Part shown: positions 11,082 to 24,850 of the stretch, one piece after another | Layout: every line of letters starts with the position of its first letter | Position numbering within the stretch: position 1 is the stretch's first letter | From: Flaccisagitta enflata | Lineage: Eukaryota; Chaetognatha; Sagittoidea; Aphragmophora | Direction of reading: 5' to 3' | DNA length: 64,000 nucleotides | Assembly (NCBI GenBank): GCA_965153355.1 | Contig: OZ231126.1 | Coordinates: forward strand, 35,588,001 to 35,652,000 | Made by a program: the position numbers and the translations under genes | The notes under the pieces: generated by a model | Told to the model about the DNA's origin: nothing | Seen by the model: only the letters and a program-made list of their open reading frames with translations | The model's database searches: none

Positions 11082-12067
11082 CACAGCGCAATCTACAGTA
11101 GAAAACCATAACATTATTCCCCCGGGGAAAAGCCTCGATATCCCCGGTAAAAGATAGTTTAAGTCTGGAAATCCCCGGGTATATCCCCCATTGAATTGGT
11201 GAAAAGAATGTTTTAGGGAATATAAGGGGGTGTCTCCCGGGGATGTCCCCCGGGGATAGCCCTTGTTGAGTTAGTTGAGTTATGCTGAATCATAAATTCT
11301 TCATGTAAAAGTTAGTTTGAACGGGGAATTCCCCGGGGATTTCCCTAAGGATTCCCTAAGAGGAATCCTTTTTGGGCAGTGGCCCCGAAGGGGTCGATGA
11401 CCTATGCTTTCACACATATGAGGAATTTTCTCCTTCTTCTTCTCCTCCTCCTCTTCCTTCTTCTTCTCCGTCCCCCCCACTCAGATCCCAGTCTTGAGGC
11501 CCAAATTCCAGTTTCAAGGCCCAAATTCCAGTCTTGAGGCCCAAATTCCAATCTTGAGGCCCAAATCCTAGCCTCGAAGCCTAAATCCTAGCCTAGAGGC
11601 CCAAATCATGGCCTCGAGGCACAGATCCCAGCCTTGAGGCCTAAATCTCCACCTCGAAGTTCAAATCCCAGCCAAGAGGCCGGATCCCAGGAGGAGGAGG
11701 AGGAGGAGAAGAAAGAGAAAATTCCCCATATGTGTGAAAGCATAGGTCATCGACCCCTTCGGGGCCGCTGCCCTGCTCCCTCCTCAACTTTAAGCACAAC
11801 CTACCCAGGCAGGGCACGGGTACCGCTGACCATCTGACGCTTTTGCGACTATTGAGACTGAGTTCTAATTGTCCACGAATAATCTGTGAATGAAAAAAAC
11901 TCAACCAGGGATATCCCCAGGGGAAAACCCCTGCTTATTACCCAAATCATTTCTTTCACAAACTTAAAAGAGGATATAACTGGGGATTTCCAGACTCTAA
12001 TTATTTTCTACCGGGGATATTGAGGCTTTTCCCCCGGGGAATAATATCACTAGAGATTGCACTGTGC
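11082..12067. mobile_element. inverted-repeat transposon, 986 bp, 5-bp target duplication
   Basis: The terminal repeats begin CACAGCGCAATCT / AGATTGCACTGTG and continue for about 110 bp (ATTCCCCCGGGGAAAAGCCT, GTCTGGAAATCCCC). CGATG lies directly outside both ends (11077-11081, 12068-12072). No transposase frame. It sits in the Gbx intron 11042-12284 and carries a foldback array inside. Confidence 0.82.
11369..11855. mobile_element. foldback element with 20-bp array, nested
   Basis: An inverted pair (GGGCAGTGGCCCCGAAGGGG, TCGATGACCTATGCTTTCAC, ATATG at 11373-11421; its complement at about 11728-11775) surrounds about nine copies of AGGCCCAAATCCCAGCCTCG. The right tail is GGGTACCGCTGACCATCTGA. 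It lies inside the 11082-12067 element. Confidence 0.85.
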
Positions 12068-12284
12068 GATGATTTTTTTACTGCGTGCAGTTGTAATGTC
12101 CATACTAACTAAGAATATCTGAACCCTTTGAAGTACAAGTCGTTTAAGAAACTAGTGGGCCGTTTCATTGTGCATCAGAGGATTATTCTAAGCCTAAGGA
12201 GAAGGTAATTTTGAAGCCTAGTAGTAGTAATAAAGGACTCGACGGTTTACTCACAATCAACCATTCTGCTTCTCATATTTTCAG

Positions 12285-12599
12285 GTTACCCTCATCATCC
12301 TTCTATCTACCGGCATTCTCCTCTTTCCGGTCGCATTCCTTCGCCGACTCTCGGCGGCGTATCCTCCTCCTCCTCCTACCCGACGACTTCTTCGTCTTCG
12401 GCATCGGCCCTTGGCTTCCCATTTGCCGGTGGGATTCCGTCGGCGTTGTCCCAGGCAGTCGCCGGTGCACATCCTCCTCCTCCTCCTCTGCATCCTCCAC
12501 GAGCGTCGGTGTCGCCGTCGGAAATCTCCGTTTCCGCTTCGCCGACGCATTCAGGCGCCGGAAGATTGACCCCAACTGGCACAGACGCGGCAAATAACC
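12285..12599 (+). CDS. Gbx: Gbx/unplugged, Pro/Ser-rich exon
   Basis: The acceptor tctcatattttcAG (12283-12284) and the donor AACC|GTAAGT (12600) bound 315 nt, phase 1 at both ends. The product starts YPHHPSIYRHSPLSGRIPSP, continues through Ser-rich and Gly/Ala/Phe sequence (ALGFPFAGGIPSALSQAV), a five-Pro run and SVSPSEISVSASPTHSGAG, and ends DAANN with a split Arg codon (C|GC) completed by the homeobox exon at 49814. This is typical low-complexity sequence N-terminal to a homeodomain. The join across the 37-kb intron is supported by phase and by the acidic linker that follows. An extra small exon inside the intron cannot be excluded. Confidence 0.83.
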
Positions 12600-13078
12600 G
12601 TAAGTTTCTCTCTTGTTTTGCATCATATCGGGTCACGGACAAAAAAGGTGATTTTTTCACCTGTTCTCTCAATGACCCAGTATGGCATTATCTATTCAAT
12701 TTACGTTGATTTGACTGGATTGATCGATGTGTGTGGGGTGGATTTGTCATAGACATTATAGATGTAATTGATTGGTTGACCTTTTGTGATTGATTGTGGC
12801 TCAACCGCTCAAATCAAAATGTGAATGATGACACCATACATTGATAAAAGCAGGGGCGAAGACAAAAAACACATGGGGAACCGCCTGGAAATTTGTGTTG
12901 CCAGATAGGATCAAGATGTGGCTACATTTTGACAAGATAGCTTTTTACTTTTTTGGGTTTGCGCCATTTTGGTTTGCCTCTTCAAAGTACGAAGCTGTTC
13001 TCATGCCAAAACGATATTGTAAACGACACTTGACTGACGGCATGATGAAAATCCTCCTGGTGACAATGAAAGAACCTT

Positions 13079-13270
13079 AGTTGCGGACACGCAACTCTAT
13101 ATGAGGCTTTGTCCGTCCATCCAACTGTCCATCCGTCCGTCCATCCGTCCGTCCGTCCGTCCGTTTTAGATGCTTTTTGTGCATGTGAGCGGGGGACTTG
13201 GGGTGTGAATGGGAGTTCGATGCCCCTGCCCACCCGTCCGCAACGATATTGTGACCCCGCGCCACTTGTT
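13079..13270 (-). mobile_element. HINE-like copy, 5' variant B
   Basis: On the plus strand it begins with the terminal hairpin AGTTGCGGACACGCAACT, has a (CCGT)n centre, and ends CCCACCCGTCCGCAACGATA plus TTGTGACCCCGCG. Confidence 0.85.
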
Positions 13271-13557
13271 CCATATTCGTGCCGTCGATTTTTGTCTCTC
13301 TTTGTCATTTCTCTTTTTTTTATCGTGGTCATGTGATCAACGACTGACGCCCTCCTTCCTCCCCTCTGGTGGCAGGCAACCCTCATCATCAAACATATTC
13401 CCTCATACTTTTCTCGTTATGGAAAAGTTCTTATTTCCATTCCATACGCTTTTTTTTCCATTCTTTTCCATCCATTTTTTTTTCTTATCTCTTTTTTATC
13501 CCTCTCTTCCTCATCTTCTTTTTTTCCATTTTCCATTATCCAGATCTTCATATCCGC

Positions 13558-13680
<123 letters not shown>

Positions 13681-14120
13681 CTTCTCGCCTAAGACGCTTA
13701 AGAGCTGAAGGCGTCGGAGGCAACTCCCAGGCGTTTAATTCGCCTCCGAATTCAAATTCTGCCTCCTACGAGAGGCAGAAGGGAGCCTCGATTGTCTGAC
13801 CCTGACAATGAGCAAAACTACCGACTAGGAAACGAGTTCATTTATTGCCAAAGTAAGAAGCGCTTACAGTTTGATTTCTGAAAAAGAAAAAAGGATCATG
13901 TAATATGTCCAGATCACTGATCAACGAGAACGGGCAGGGAAATTTTGTCAATTATTACTGAACAAGATAAAACCCATGGGCCCTAGACAATAGTTGTATT
14001 GATTGTATAGCAACAACAGCATATGCTTTCTGTCCGTAGACATTGACAGACTCCTGCTCTTAGATTTATGGTCATGAAATTGAAGAATCAAGTAAACGCT
14101 AAAGTTGGGAAGAGGTCGTA

Positions 14121-14729
14121 CCGGGTGATCAGCCGGAATTGAGTAAATGCATGATGCCATTACTCTTAAACTACAAAATCAAATTAGTTGGGGATGGTCT
14201 AGAATTGAAGAGAATGGCTGAACGTTTGCTTATATAAGAAGAAATAGCCCCATAATGTTAAAATAACAGCCTTCTAAGTTACATTTCAGTTTCAGTCGTT
14301 TTGGAAAAGTGGTGCAATTTTGATCAGAATCCTCGTCTACTGTCAAGTCATTTCCTTTTGAGTAGAGACATTCAAAGTAAGAAATTGCGGTTCTTATGAT
14401 TTTCTTTTCAAAACTGGATTAAAAGCTCATCAATTCGGCACCATAAAACGGATTTTAGCTGTACTCAATAGACAGATATACTTAAAACACCAAGGACATT
14501 GAGTAAATGGGAAAAAAGTCAGTCTTCCAAGTTACTCTAATTTTGGCATCAATTCCCGATCTTGGAAAAAAGCATCTACAGCCATTACTTGCAAGCCTTT
14601 TGGGCTACAATATCCATCTTCGGCTTAAAGTAAATGTTCATTGATTTTATTTATGATAAACTATTGCAACTAACAATCGTTCAGTCTCAGTGTCAAAAAA
14701 GATTTACTCACTTCCGGCTGATCAGCCGG
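14121..14729. mobile_element. MITE, 609 bp, TACCGGGTGATCAGCC ends
   Basis: The left end CCGGGTGATCAGCCGGAATT pairs with the right end (rc CCGGCTGATCAGCCGGAAGT), then GAGTAAAT on both arms. TA flanks both ends (14119-14120, 14730-14731). No transposase. Confidence 0.83.
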
Positions 14730-15054
14730 TATTATTGACTCAATTGAAGGATTGACGAGCGAGACCAGGATGGACCAAACATTATCGGCAAATCAAGCCG
14801 CATGAATTTGCCGCAGACTGATTCATTGACATTGGTTTATTACTGGTCCCGAAAGCGCTTTCTCTGTAAACACCAGACGGTGGGAATTTGCATCATTGCA
14901 TTACTCTAGAGCACAAGTGCATCTTCTTCTAAGCTCACTTTCTTTAGGGCAATTATCTATGCCGGGATGGAACACAGAAAACATTGGCTCTTTCCAATGG
15001 CAAATCCCGACCTCCGTCCCTCCACTTATGCTTGTCTGACAATCATACGCGTTC

Positions 15055-15610
15055 GCTTTTTGGGCAGCGGCCCCAAAGGGCTGATTTCCTGTAGGACACA
15101 GGGAGGAATTTTGAGACGTCCGTCTTTCCATCCTTCCATCCGTCCTTCTGTCCATCCCCCCCTTGGCCAGCCGGGCCTCAAGCCTGCACTCTCAGGCCTG
15201 ATTTTGGCCCTCCGAGCCCTAAAATAAGCCCTCTCAGACCTCAATTTAGCCCCCAAGAGCTCAAATCAGCTCTCCGGACCTCATATCTGCCCTCAAGACC
15301 TCAAATCTGCCCTCAAGACCCCAAATCCGCCCTCCAGGCCTTAAATCACCTCTATAAGCCTCAGAATTGTCCCTGAGGCCTCAAGCCTGCCCCAAAACCT
15401 CTTTTGGACTAAATCCTGATCCTGCCCTTCAGACTTCAATGATCTCTATCTGTCTTCAAAAGAAATGATATACCTCAGGACGTCTTGAAATTGACCCCTG
15501 TGTCGTAGAGGACATTGGCCTTTTGGGTCCACTTCCCTGCTCTCACTCCACTGCTTCACTTGATCACTCCAAGCAGAGCATCGGGTACCGCTGACCATGT
15601 GCGATCCTTG
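15055..15610. mobile_element. foldback-family element with diverged 22-bp array
   Basis: Starts TTTTTGGGCAGCGGCCCCAA, has GTAGGACACAGGGAGGAATT, then tandem CCTCAAATCTGCCCTCAAGA-type units (15180-15420), and ends in the family tail GGGTACCGCTGACCATGTGC. Confidence 0.75.
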
Positions 15611-15617
15611 GATGACT

Positions 15618-15619
<2 letters not shown>

Positions 15620-15693
<74 letters not shown>

Positions 15694-15723
15694 CTCTCGC
15701 TCTCTCGCTCTCTCGCTCTCTCT
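15620..15723 (+). repeat. (CT)n microsatellite
   Basis: CT run ending in GCTCTCTC units. Confidence 0.97.
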
Positions 15724-15930
15724 TTCCCACTCATACACTCTCTCACGCTTCCGCTAGAGAGGCTTTCTATCTCTCAATGGCTACCACGGTTTGAAGGCTC
15801 CCTCTCACCCTCTATCCTCGCTGGCGTTGTCTTTCAGCAGAGGTTCAAACCCATTTTCTCTTCCATTGAAATTCGCAAATGAGACTCCCTCCCCCTCCAA
15901 GATCCCCCTAGGGTCTCATACTCATCAGAG

Positions 15931-16918
<988 letters not shown>

Positions 16919-16982
<64 letters not shown>

Positions 16983-17164
16983 GCTCGTTTGGGGTGGGTG
17001 GAAGGGGATTGGGGAGGGGAGAAGGCCCATGCTGAGTTCTTTGACTTAGGCATTGTGGAGATGCAACAATGGATATTGAAGGCGTGGTCCTTCTCATTGA
17101 CGTAGCTGCAGATCCAGAAGATAAGAAAAAGGGAAGAGGTTACGAGAAAAAGAGAGAAAAAGAG

Positions 17165-17209
<45 letters not shown>
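16919..17209 (+). repeat. two (GA)n tracts
   Basis: GA runs at 16919-16981 and about 17166-17209, separated by unique sequence. Confidence 0.93.
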
Positions 17210-17469
17210 AACAGACTTTCGAGAGAGAGAGAGACAGGCGGATGGACAGAAATACCAACAGATAAGCCTCTTGCTACGCGCCAAAGTTTATAAGGACAAT
17301 ATTTGTGAGCGCTGCTTAACAACTAAAGGAGCGTTTAGATAATGACGCAGTTATAAATGCGAACGCACAGACGTCCAAAATAATTGAAATGAATGTTGAG
17401 GGCCTTTTGAAGATGTCCGTGGTTGTCATCAAGAACTGAATCTACCCCGAGTGATTTTTTGTTGTTTCT

Positions 17470-17670
17470 AGTTGCGGACACGCTACTCTATGAGAGGCTT
17501 GGTCCGTCCGTTGGTCTGTTGATCCATCCGTGGTGATCGAGTCAAAAAGTGGACAAACGAGCACTTTTTGTCTATGTTTTTGTGTTTGGAAGTGGGGGTT
17601 GGGGTGTGGATGAGGGTTGGATACCCCTGCCATCCCGTCCGCAACGATATTGTTACCCCGCGTCACTTGC
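17470..17670 (-). mobile_element. HINE-like copy, 5' variant B
   Basis: Plus strand: AGTTGCGGACACGCTACTCT, (GTCC)n, then CCCGTCCGCAACGATATTGT and TACCCCGCGTCACTTG. Confidence 0.83.
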
Positions 17671-18003
17671 TAATACCATTCACGATTTGGTTTTGTCTCG
17701 CTATGTCATTTGAGATGCGCATCATTGAACTTGTTAACGTCAACTGTAAGAGTAAAATCAGCGTCGATGGCACTGGAGATGGCGTATCAACAAGCGTGTA
17801 TCAATTATCAAGTATAAATCGGCGAGTGGAATGAAAGAATTAGACAAAAGGATATATGAAATTCAAAAGCCAAACGGCTTGATATTAATGCTAAACCTCT
17901 GATGGTGAAAAAATCTAGGACAAAGCCAATGGCCGATTATAATGATTATTTAGTGATAACGAAACTATCGCTTGTCCATTTATTCAATCATTTAAATGAC
18001 ATC

Positions 18004-18087
<84 letters not shown>
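18004..18087 (+). repeat. (CT)n microsatellite
   Basis: CT run of about 84 bases. Confidence 0.96.
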
Positions 18088-18092
<5 letters not shown>

Positions 18093-18497
18093 TCGTCTTA
18101 CCTTTGGAAATTAGTCGTTTTGAATTTCCTAGTCTAGGAGGAGGAGCTTTGAGTCTGCCATTTCTGACTCGTTCTCTTCTTCTTCCATCATTCCTCCCAT
18201 TTCCTTTTTCGCTGCTCTTAGTCTGGAGGGAGGTCCTAATTTGGAATCGAAATCATTTCTTCCTTCCTTCTTTTCTTTCTTCCTTCTTTCTTCCTTCTTT
18301 TCTTTATCTTTCTTACTCCTTTTTTGACTCTGGACTTTCCTCCTTTTCATGGAAGATTTCCACATTGGCAAGCTCTTCTTTGTCAAGGTTCGACCACATG
18401 GCCCTGCGTCCAATGCAGGGTCTTTGTCTGAATGTGATTTGTGTGTTGGTTTCTTTGAATTGTGTACTGAGTTGTTATTAACACTTGTAACTTGAAC

Positions 18498-18714
<217 letters not shown>

Positions 18715-18851
18715 TCTCTCTCTGTAATTCTTTTGTTATCTTGGCTTCTTTATAATTCCTAATTTTCGTACATAGTAATTGTGTGGGACTCTTTCACAAG
18801 AAAAAATCTGCAAAACAATCGAGTTTAGTAATTTCTTTTCCTAAGTTACTT

Positions 18852-18939
<88 letters not shown>

Positions 18940-18982
18940 GCATCATCATCATCATTTTTTTTTCTGGGTTGCTGTTCATCAA

Positions 18983-19059
<77 letters not shown>

Positions 19060-19250
19060 CTATCTTTCCTCTTCTTGATCTTTTCTTTCACTTTTTCCAC
19101 TTTTTTTTTCTTTCTTCTTCTTCTTCTTCTTCTTCTTCTTCTTCTTCTTCTTCTTCTTCTTCTTCTTCTTCTTCTTCTTCTTCTTCTTCTTCTTCCTTTT
19201 CTTCTTCTTCTTTTTCTTCTTCTTTTTCCTCTTCTTCTTTTTCTTCTTCT
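18852..19250 (+). repeat. (CAT)n, (CAT)n and (CTT)n tracts
   Basis: CAT at 18852-18953 and 18978-19060, CTT at 19109-19193 and then degenerate. The two CAT blocks are separated by about 25 bases. Confidence 0.96.
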
Positions 19251-19764
19251 CATCTCCTTCTTCTTTCTCGCTCCATGTTTTGGGGCTAAAGTAATTATCA
19301 TTTTCTACACCCGCATTTTTTTTACTACGGATTTTTTTCCCGCATTCACGGTATCAAAACGAAGAATTATTAAAAGGCAGAATGAATTTGATGAATATCA
19401 ATTATTCATGTTTCGGTTCTTATCAAAGTACCTTTTCCCTAAACACTTATCTGTCGAATTACAATCATAATGCTCTTTACTCGGTGGGGAATATGAAAGG
19501 GAACTTACAATACCGTTTTTGCATTTGTTTCTATTGTTCTACTGAAGACTTAGGCAAGTACCTGTTGAGTCATCAAGTGAATGAGTAACCATTTCTGTTT
19601 TTTAATTCCTTCCAAAAGTTATATAACAATTAACAATATGTAGATTAGCACCTCTTGCTTCATTTGCGATTCCCACGTGAATATCACACTATCGAGAGCG
19701 CAAGTTCGCACGTTCACATTCTAGTGGTTGGGCTCCGTTGTATACTTTCAGTTAATACAAACTA

Positions 19765-20327
19765 CAGTAGATCTCGTCTAGACTTGAGATAACGGGGGCA
19801 AGCATTGTGGAAAGACGAATGATGGCAGAGGAGTGATATTTGGATCATAGACTAATTAAAGGATGATTAATTCCCCATGATAGCTGGTTGCCATGGAAAC
19901 ACATTTCCATGTATTCTCGCTAAAGTATCAATATTTTGAGAGATTTTTTTAGGGAACATTGCTTAAAATAAAATTTGCTACAACTTTCCCACAGTATGTT
20001 CTGTAAGAATGTCGCTCGTTTGGCCGTTGCTAGGGAGCGTATCCATGTGTGACAACCCCTAGCAACCGCTAAACGAGCGACATTCTTACAGAACATACTG
20101 TGGGAAAGTTGTAGCAAATTTTATTTTAAGCAATGTTCCTTAAAAAAATCTCTCAAAATATTGATACTTTAGCGAGAATACATGGAAATGTGTTTCCATG
20201 GCAACCAGCTATCATGGGCAATAAAGCATCCTGTTATTAGTCTATGTTTGAAATATCACTCCCCTGGCTTTATTTGTTTTCCTACAATACTTGCCCCCGT
20301 TATCTCAAGTCTAGACGAGATCTACTG
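19765..20327. mobile_element. 563-bp palindromic MITE, TA-flanked
   Basis: The whole element is an inverted repeat. CAGTAGATCTCGTCTAGACT starts each arm and CATTCTTACAGAACATACTG lies near the centre, with a loop of about 20-25 bases around 20040. The arms match except for small indels near 19815 and 20220. TA lies at 19763-19764 and 20328-20329. The CAGTA... ends recall pogo/Tigger-type elements. Non-coding. Confidence 0.93.
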
Positions 20328-20556
20328 TACCTGAAAAAAGAAAAAAAAACTGGTGACAAATGAAAAAAAATTTAATTAAATATTTCCGTGATTCGATTCC
20401 CGAAAAGATTCGCGACACATCGAACCAATTCGATCTGTTTTCGTGTATGTAGGATATTCGCCTGCAAATGACTAAATGTAATACAGTAACCAAGAGAAAT
20501 TGATACATATCTTTGTCGCATATTTTGGCGTTAATTATGACTTACTTACATTGATA

Positions 20557-21156
20557 CCGGGTCATCCAGCTGAGTTGTCGGATTCCGTTAAGCTTTTACT
20601 CACAGATGCTAAAAGTCATGTATTTGATATTAATCTAGTCTTAAAGAGTATACATTGACGTTTTTTGTGTCAAAATTTCATCCATTTTGGTCAAGTAGTT
20701 TGTCTTCCACATGGATTTGAACATAAAGCTTTTATTTCAGGAATGGGCAGATTTTCCAATACATTTAGGGAATTGTGAAGGTTAACATCACAATTTTTTT
20801 GAATCATCAATCCAAAAAAGGCTTGAATCAGTGATGTTTTTGAAGTAGTTTAAAACGTTTCTCAGCTTATCTATCATTGAAGACCAATCTTATCTCTATG
20901 GCATAGAAATTTTAAAAAAATGAAAATGAAGGTAAACAGAATTCTTGATTTTTGATTGAAAATTTGTCAAATGTGAAAATACTCATGCCACTTCAAATTC
21001 ATATAAAAGACAAACTACTTGACCAGAATGGCTGAAATTTTGATACAAAAAATGTCAATCTATACTCTTCAAGACTTGATTAATTTCAAATCCATGTCTC
21101 TTGGCATGAAGGAGTAAAAGCTTAACAGAATCCGACAACTCAGGTGGATGACCCTG
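20557..21156. mobile_element. MITE, 600 bp, CCGGGTCATCCA ends
   Basis: Left CCGGGTCATCCAGCTGAGTT and right (rc CAGGGTCATCCACCTGAGTT) continue as GTCGGATTC(C/T)GTTAAGC. TA lies at 20555-20556 and 21157-21158. Ends are similar in style to 14121-14729. Confidence 0.87.
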
Positions 21157-21789
21157 TATTCAAGGACCACATACATCATTCACATGAATAATACAAATGT
21201 TCCACTTTGAAAATTGAGGCGACAAGATTTGGAAACCACGCATTCGATGCTTTCAACGGGTCTCACTTTACGTGAGCGATCGTCGCTGAGGTGGACCTGA
21301 AGCCAACTGCTAATCTTTTTTTAATCACCTGCGATTTTCCCCGCTCGCTTCTTCTTTCCTTATCTTCCCTTCTTTTTTTCCCGTGGATGGAATCTGATGA
21401 AGGAGGTTGGAGAAGGTCAAAAGTCACCGACGATCGAAAAGAAGGCCCTAATTTAAGGGGAAAGAAAATGATTGGAAAAGAGTGGAGGCCGATATTCTCA
21501 CTCACAACGACGCCTGAATACAAACTATCGGAAAGACTTTTTTTTTTTCGTTTAAGTTCTATCGATGCTTTTGATAGATGATTTTTAAGTGAATCCAAAA
21601 GAATATGGATTTTCGAGGCAAACCCAAAGGGGGCCAAAAAGTTTTAAGAGTGAGCATCATGGATTTGTCGCTCACGTTGTTTGTTTTATTTCGTAACTGT
21701 AATCTTGCCATAGTTTTTTACCTCTTGTCACCCTTGTCATCGCTTCATCCACTTCCGCCAAACCGAACCACTTTGGCATCTTCTCCGTT

Positions 21790-22240
21790 CAGCGCTCATG
21801 CGCTCTCACTCCCTTTCACTCCTTCTTTACCTTTTCCGCTCAACGCTCAAATGCTCTCACTCCCATTCACTCCTTCTTCGCTTTCTTTGCTCCGCGCTCA
21901 AGCGCTCTCACTCCCATTCTTCCTTCTTCACCTTCTCTGCTCAGCGCTCAAGTGCTCTCACTCCCATTCTTCCTTCTTCACCTTCTCTGCTCAGCGCTCA
22001 AGTGCTCTCACTCCCATTCACTCCTACTTCAGCTTCTCTGCTCAACACTCAAGCGCTCTCACTACCACTCACTCCTTCTTCACGTTCTCCGCTCAGCGCT
22101 CAAGCGCTCTCACTCCCATTCACTCCTACTCCAGCTTCTCTGCTCAACACTCAAGCGCTCTCACTACCACTCACTCCTTCTTCACCTTCTCCGCTCAACG
22201 CTCAAGCGCTCACACTACCATTCACTCCTTCTTCACCTTC
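21790..22240 (+). repeat. ~50-bp minisatellite
   Basis: About nine units built on GCGCTCAAGTGCTCTCACTC plus CCATTC(A/T)(C/T)TCCTTCTTCACC. Open in three frames because the unit lacks stops, so not evidence of a gene. Confidence 0.88.
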
Positions 22241-22875
22241 TCCTTGTGTCCAATGTTTTGCATTATCCTCACTATGTCTTCAATCATAGTCAGACACCAT
22301 TCTACCCCATTGACATTCTTCCTCATCTCTGATGCCAATTCACCTCATCGATCATTTTACGAACCACATCCTACCTCCCACCGCAGTCTGCCCCCACTCA
22401 CACCCTCCTTTCCTTCCTTTGCCCAGTCTGGCAAGTCTCCAGTAATCATTTAACACGTCATCGGCGACAAAGACTTCCCATCGCGTCGGTCGTTTCCGCT
22501 ATTGGCGCACCGGACAAAACTCTTCTCGCTCCTGATTGGCTCCCCGGGTTTTACATCGCCATTTGCCTGGGGTGAAGCTCGTTTCTGATTGGTCGAAGTG
22601 TCGTTTCGTGGTTTCCTTTATCACGCCGGTGTTTTTAAGCTTAAAAGCGTCGTGGATTCGATCCCTGATTGGTCGTTCGTCTATCGTCTGACCCTTTTGT
22701 CATCAAGAACGGGAAATTGAACTTAAGGACCTTCCTTAATCGGCCTCCTGACGATTGGGTGATTTGGTCTTGATGTGCAATCACCTTTCTTTAGTCTTCT
22801 CACCAGGAGAGAAAATTGCACTTACCCTCTTTAAAGGTAAGTGTCAACGTTCTTCCTTTCACTCGGGTCTGATAT

Positions 22876-22978
<103 letters not shown>

Positions 22979-23218
22979 CCTACGTCTACGTGGGGTGAAT
23001 ATTTATCTTGCAGCAAGACAGACATAGTCTTGCCTCTTTACAGTAAAAGTTTTAGCCTAACGTTTTGCGGCGGTTTTAGAATGGATAGAGAGGGGGTAGG
23101 TAGTTTTATCGCTTAGAAAATTGTTCTATTTTAGTTTAGAGTGAGGCTTTCTCCAACTACTTAAAACCATCCCTTACTCAGAACACCCACCCCGTCCCTC
23201 TCTTAGTGTCTCTCTGTC

Positions 23219-23343
<125 letters not shown>

Positions 23344-23919
23344 CCCTGATCGAAAAATTTGCAATTTTTTAACTCGTTCAATTGTGAATCAATTTCGGAA
23401 ATTGCTTTTGCAGAGTCGAGACAATTTTGCTTTCTTTTCTCTCTTTTGTCTTTTGTTTTCTTTTTCTAGTTTTTGGGCAGCGGCCCCGAAGGGGCCGATG
23501 ACCTATGCTTTCACTAGGAGTGCTAACGAACAATTTTTGTATTAATCATCGTTGGTCAGTTAATTTAGATCATTAATCATCGTTAATCGTTAATTTTTAG
23601 CTAATTTTATAGTAATGAAAGCTGATATATAACTATTGACTACAATACCAATAATGGAAAAAAATCATCTTTTCCTTGTTGATACACAGCTACTTAAGTC
23701 AGGTGCAAAAGGGCTGGGGCAGAGATGCAAAAACAGCTCAAAACACAAAAATAAAAAGCTTTTTTTCTGACTGACTGAAAGACAGACCAATAGACCAGCC
23801 CTGTGCCAATAGACAGCGTGTTAGAGAGAATCAACAATATGATTGCAATGTGAAAGTCCATGATTAATTGTTGTCGTAAGATGATGATTTTCCTTGCTCA
23901 ATTCTGCAAAAAAGAAAGT

Positions 23920-23951
<32 letters not shown>

Positions 23952-24135
23952 AACAAGGCCGGATACACGGCCACCAGTTGCGGACGGGTGGGCAGGGGCG
24001 GAAATGCGCGTTTTCCCACTTTTCAACTCGAGCGTGACGGACCGACCAACCGACCGACCGACCAACCGACCGACCGACCGACCAACGGACGGACGGACAC
24101 AGCCTCTTATAGAGTTGCGTGTCCGCAACTAAAAA
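23952..24135 (+). mobile_element. HINE-like copy, best full-length example
   Basis: AACAAGGCCGGATACACGGC, CCACCAGTTGCGGACGGG, TGGGCAGGGGCGGAAATGCG, a (GACC)n/(AACC)n/(GACG)n centre, CACAGCCTCTTATAGAGTTG and the terminal hairpin GTTGCGTGTCCGCAAC followed by TAAAA. Confidence 0.9.

Positions 24136-24850
<715 letters not shown>

Noticed and set aside
10783-11157. Stand-alone 124-residue gene starting at 10783
   Set aside because: It is a Gbx exon read from an internal ATG; the part after 11041 is intron.
21605-22453. 282-residue open frame with SAQRSSALT repeats
   Set aside because: The ~50-bp minisatellite is open in three frames and no splice or homology support was seen.
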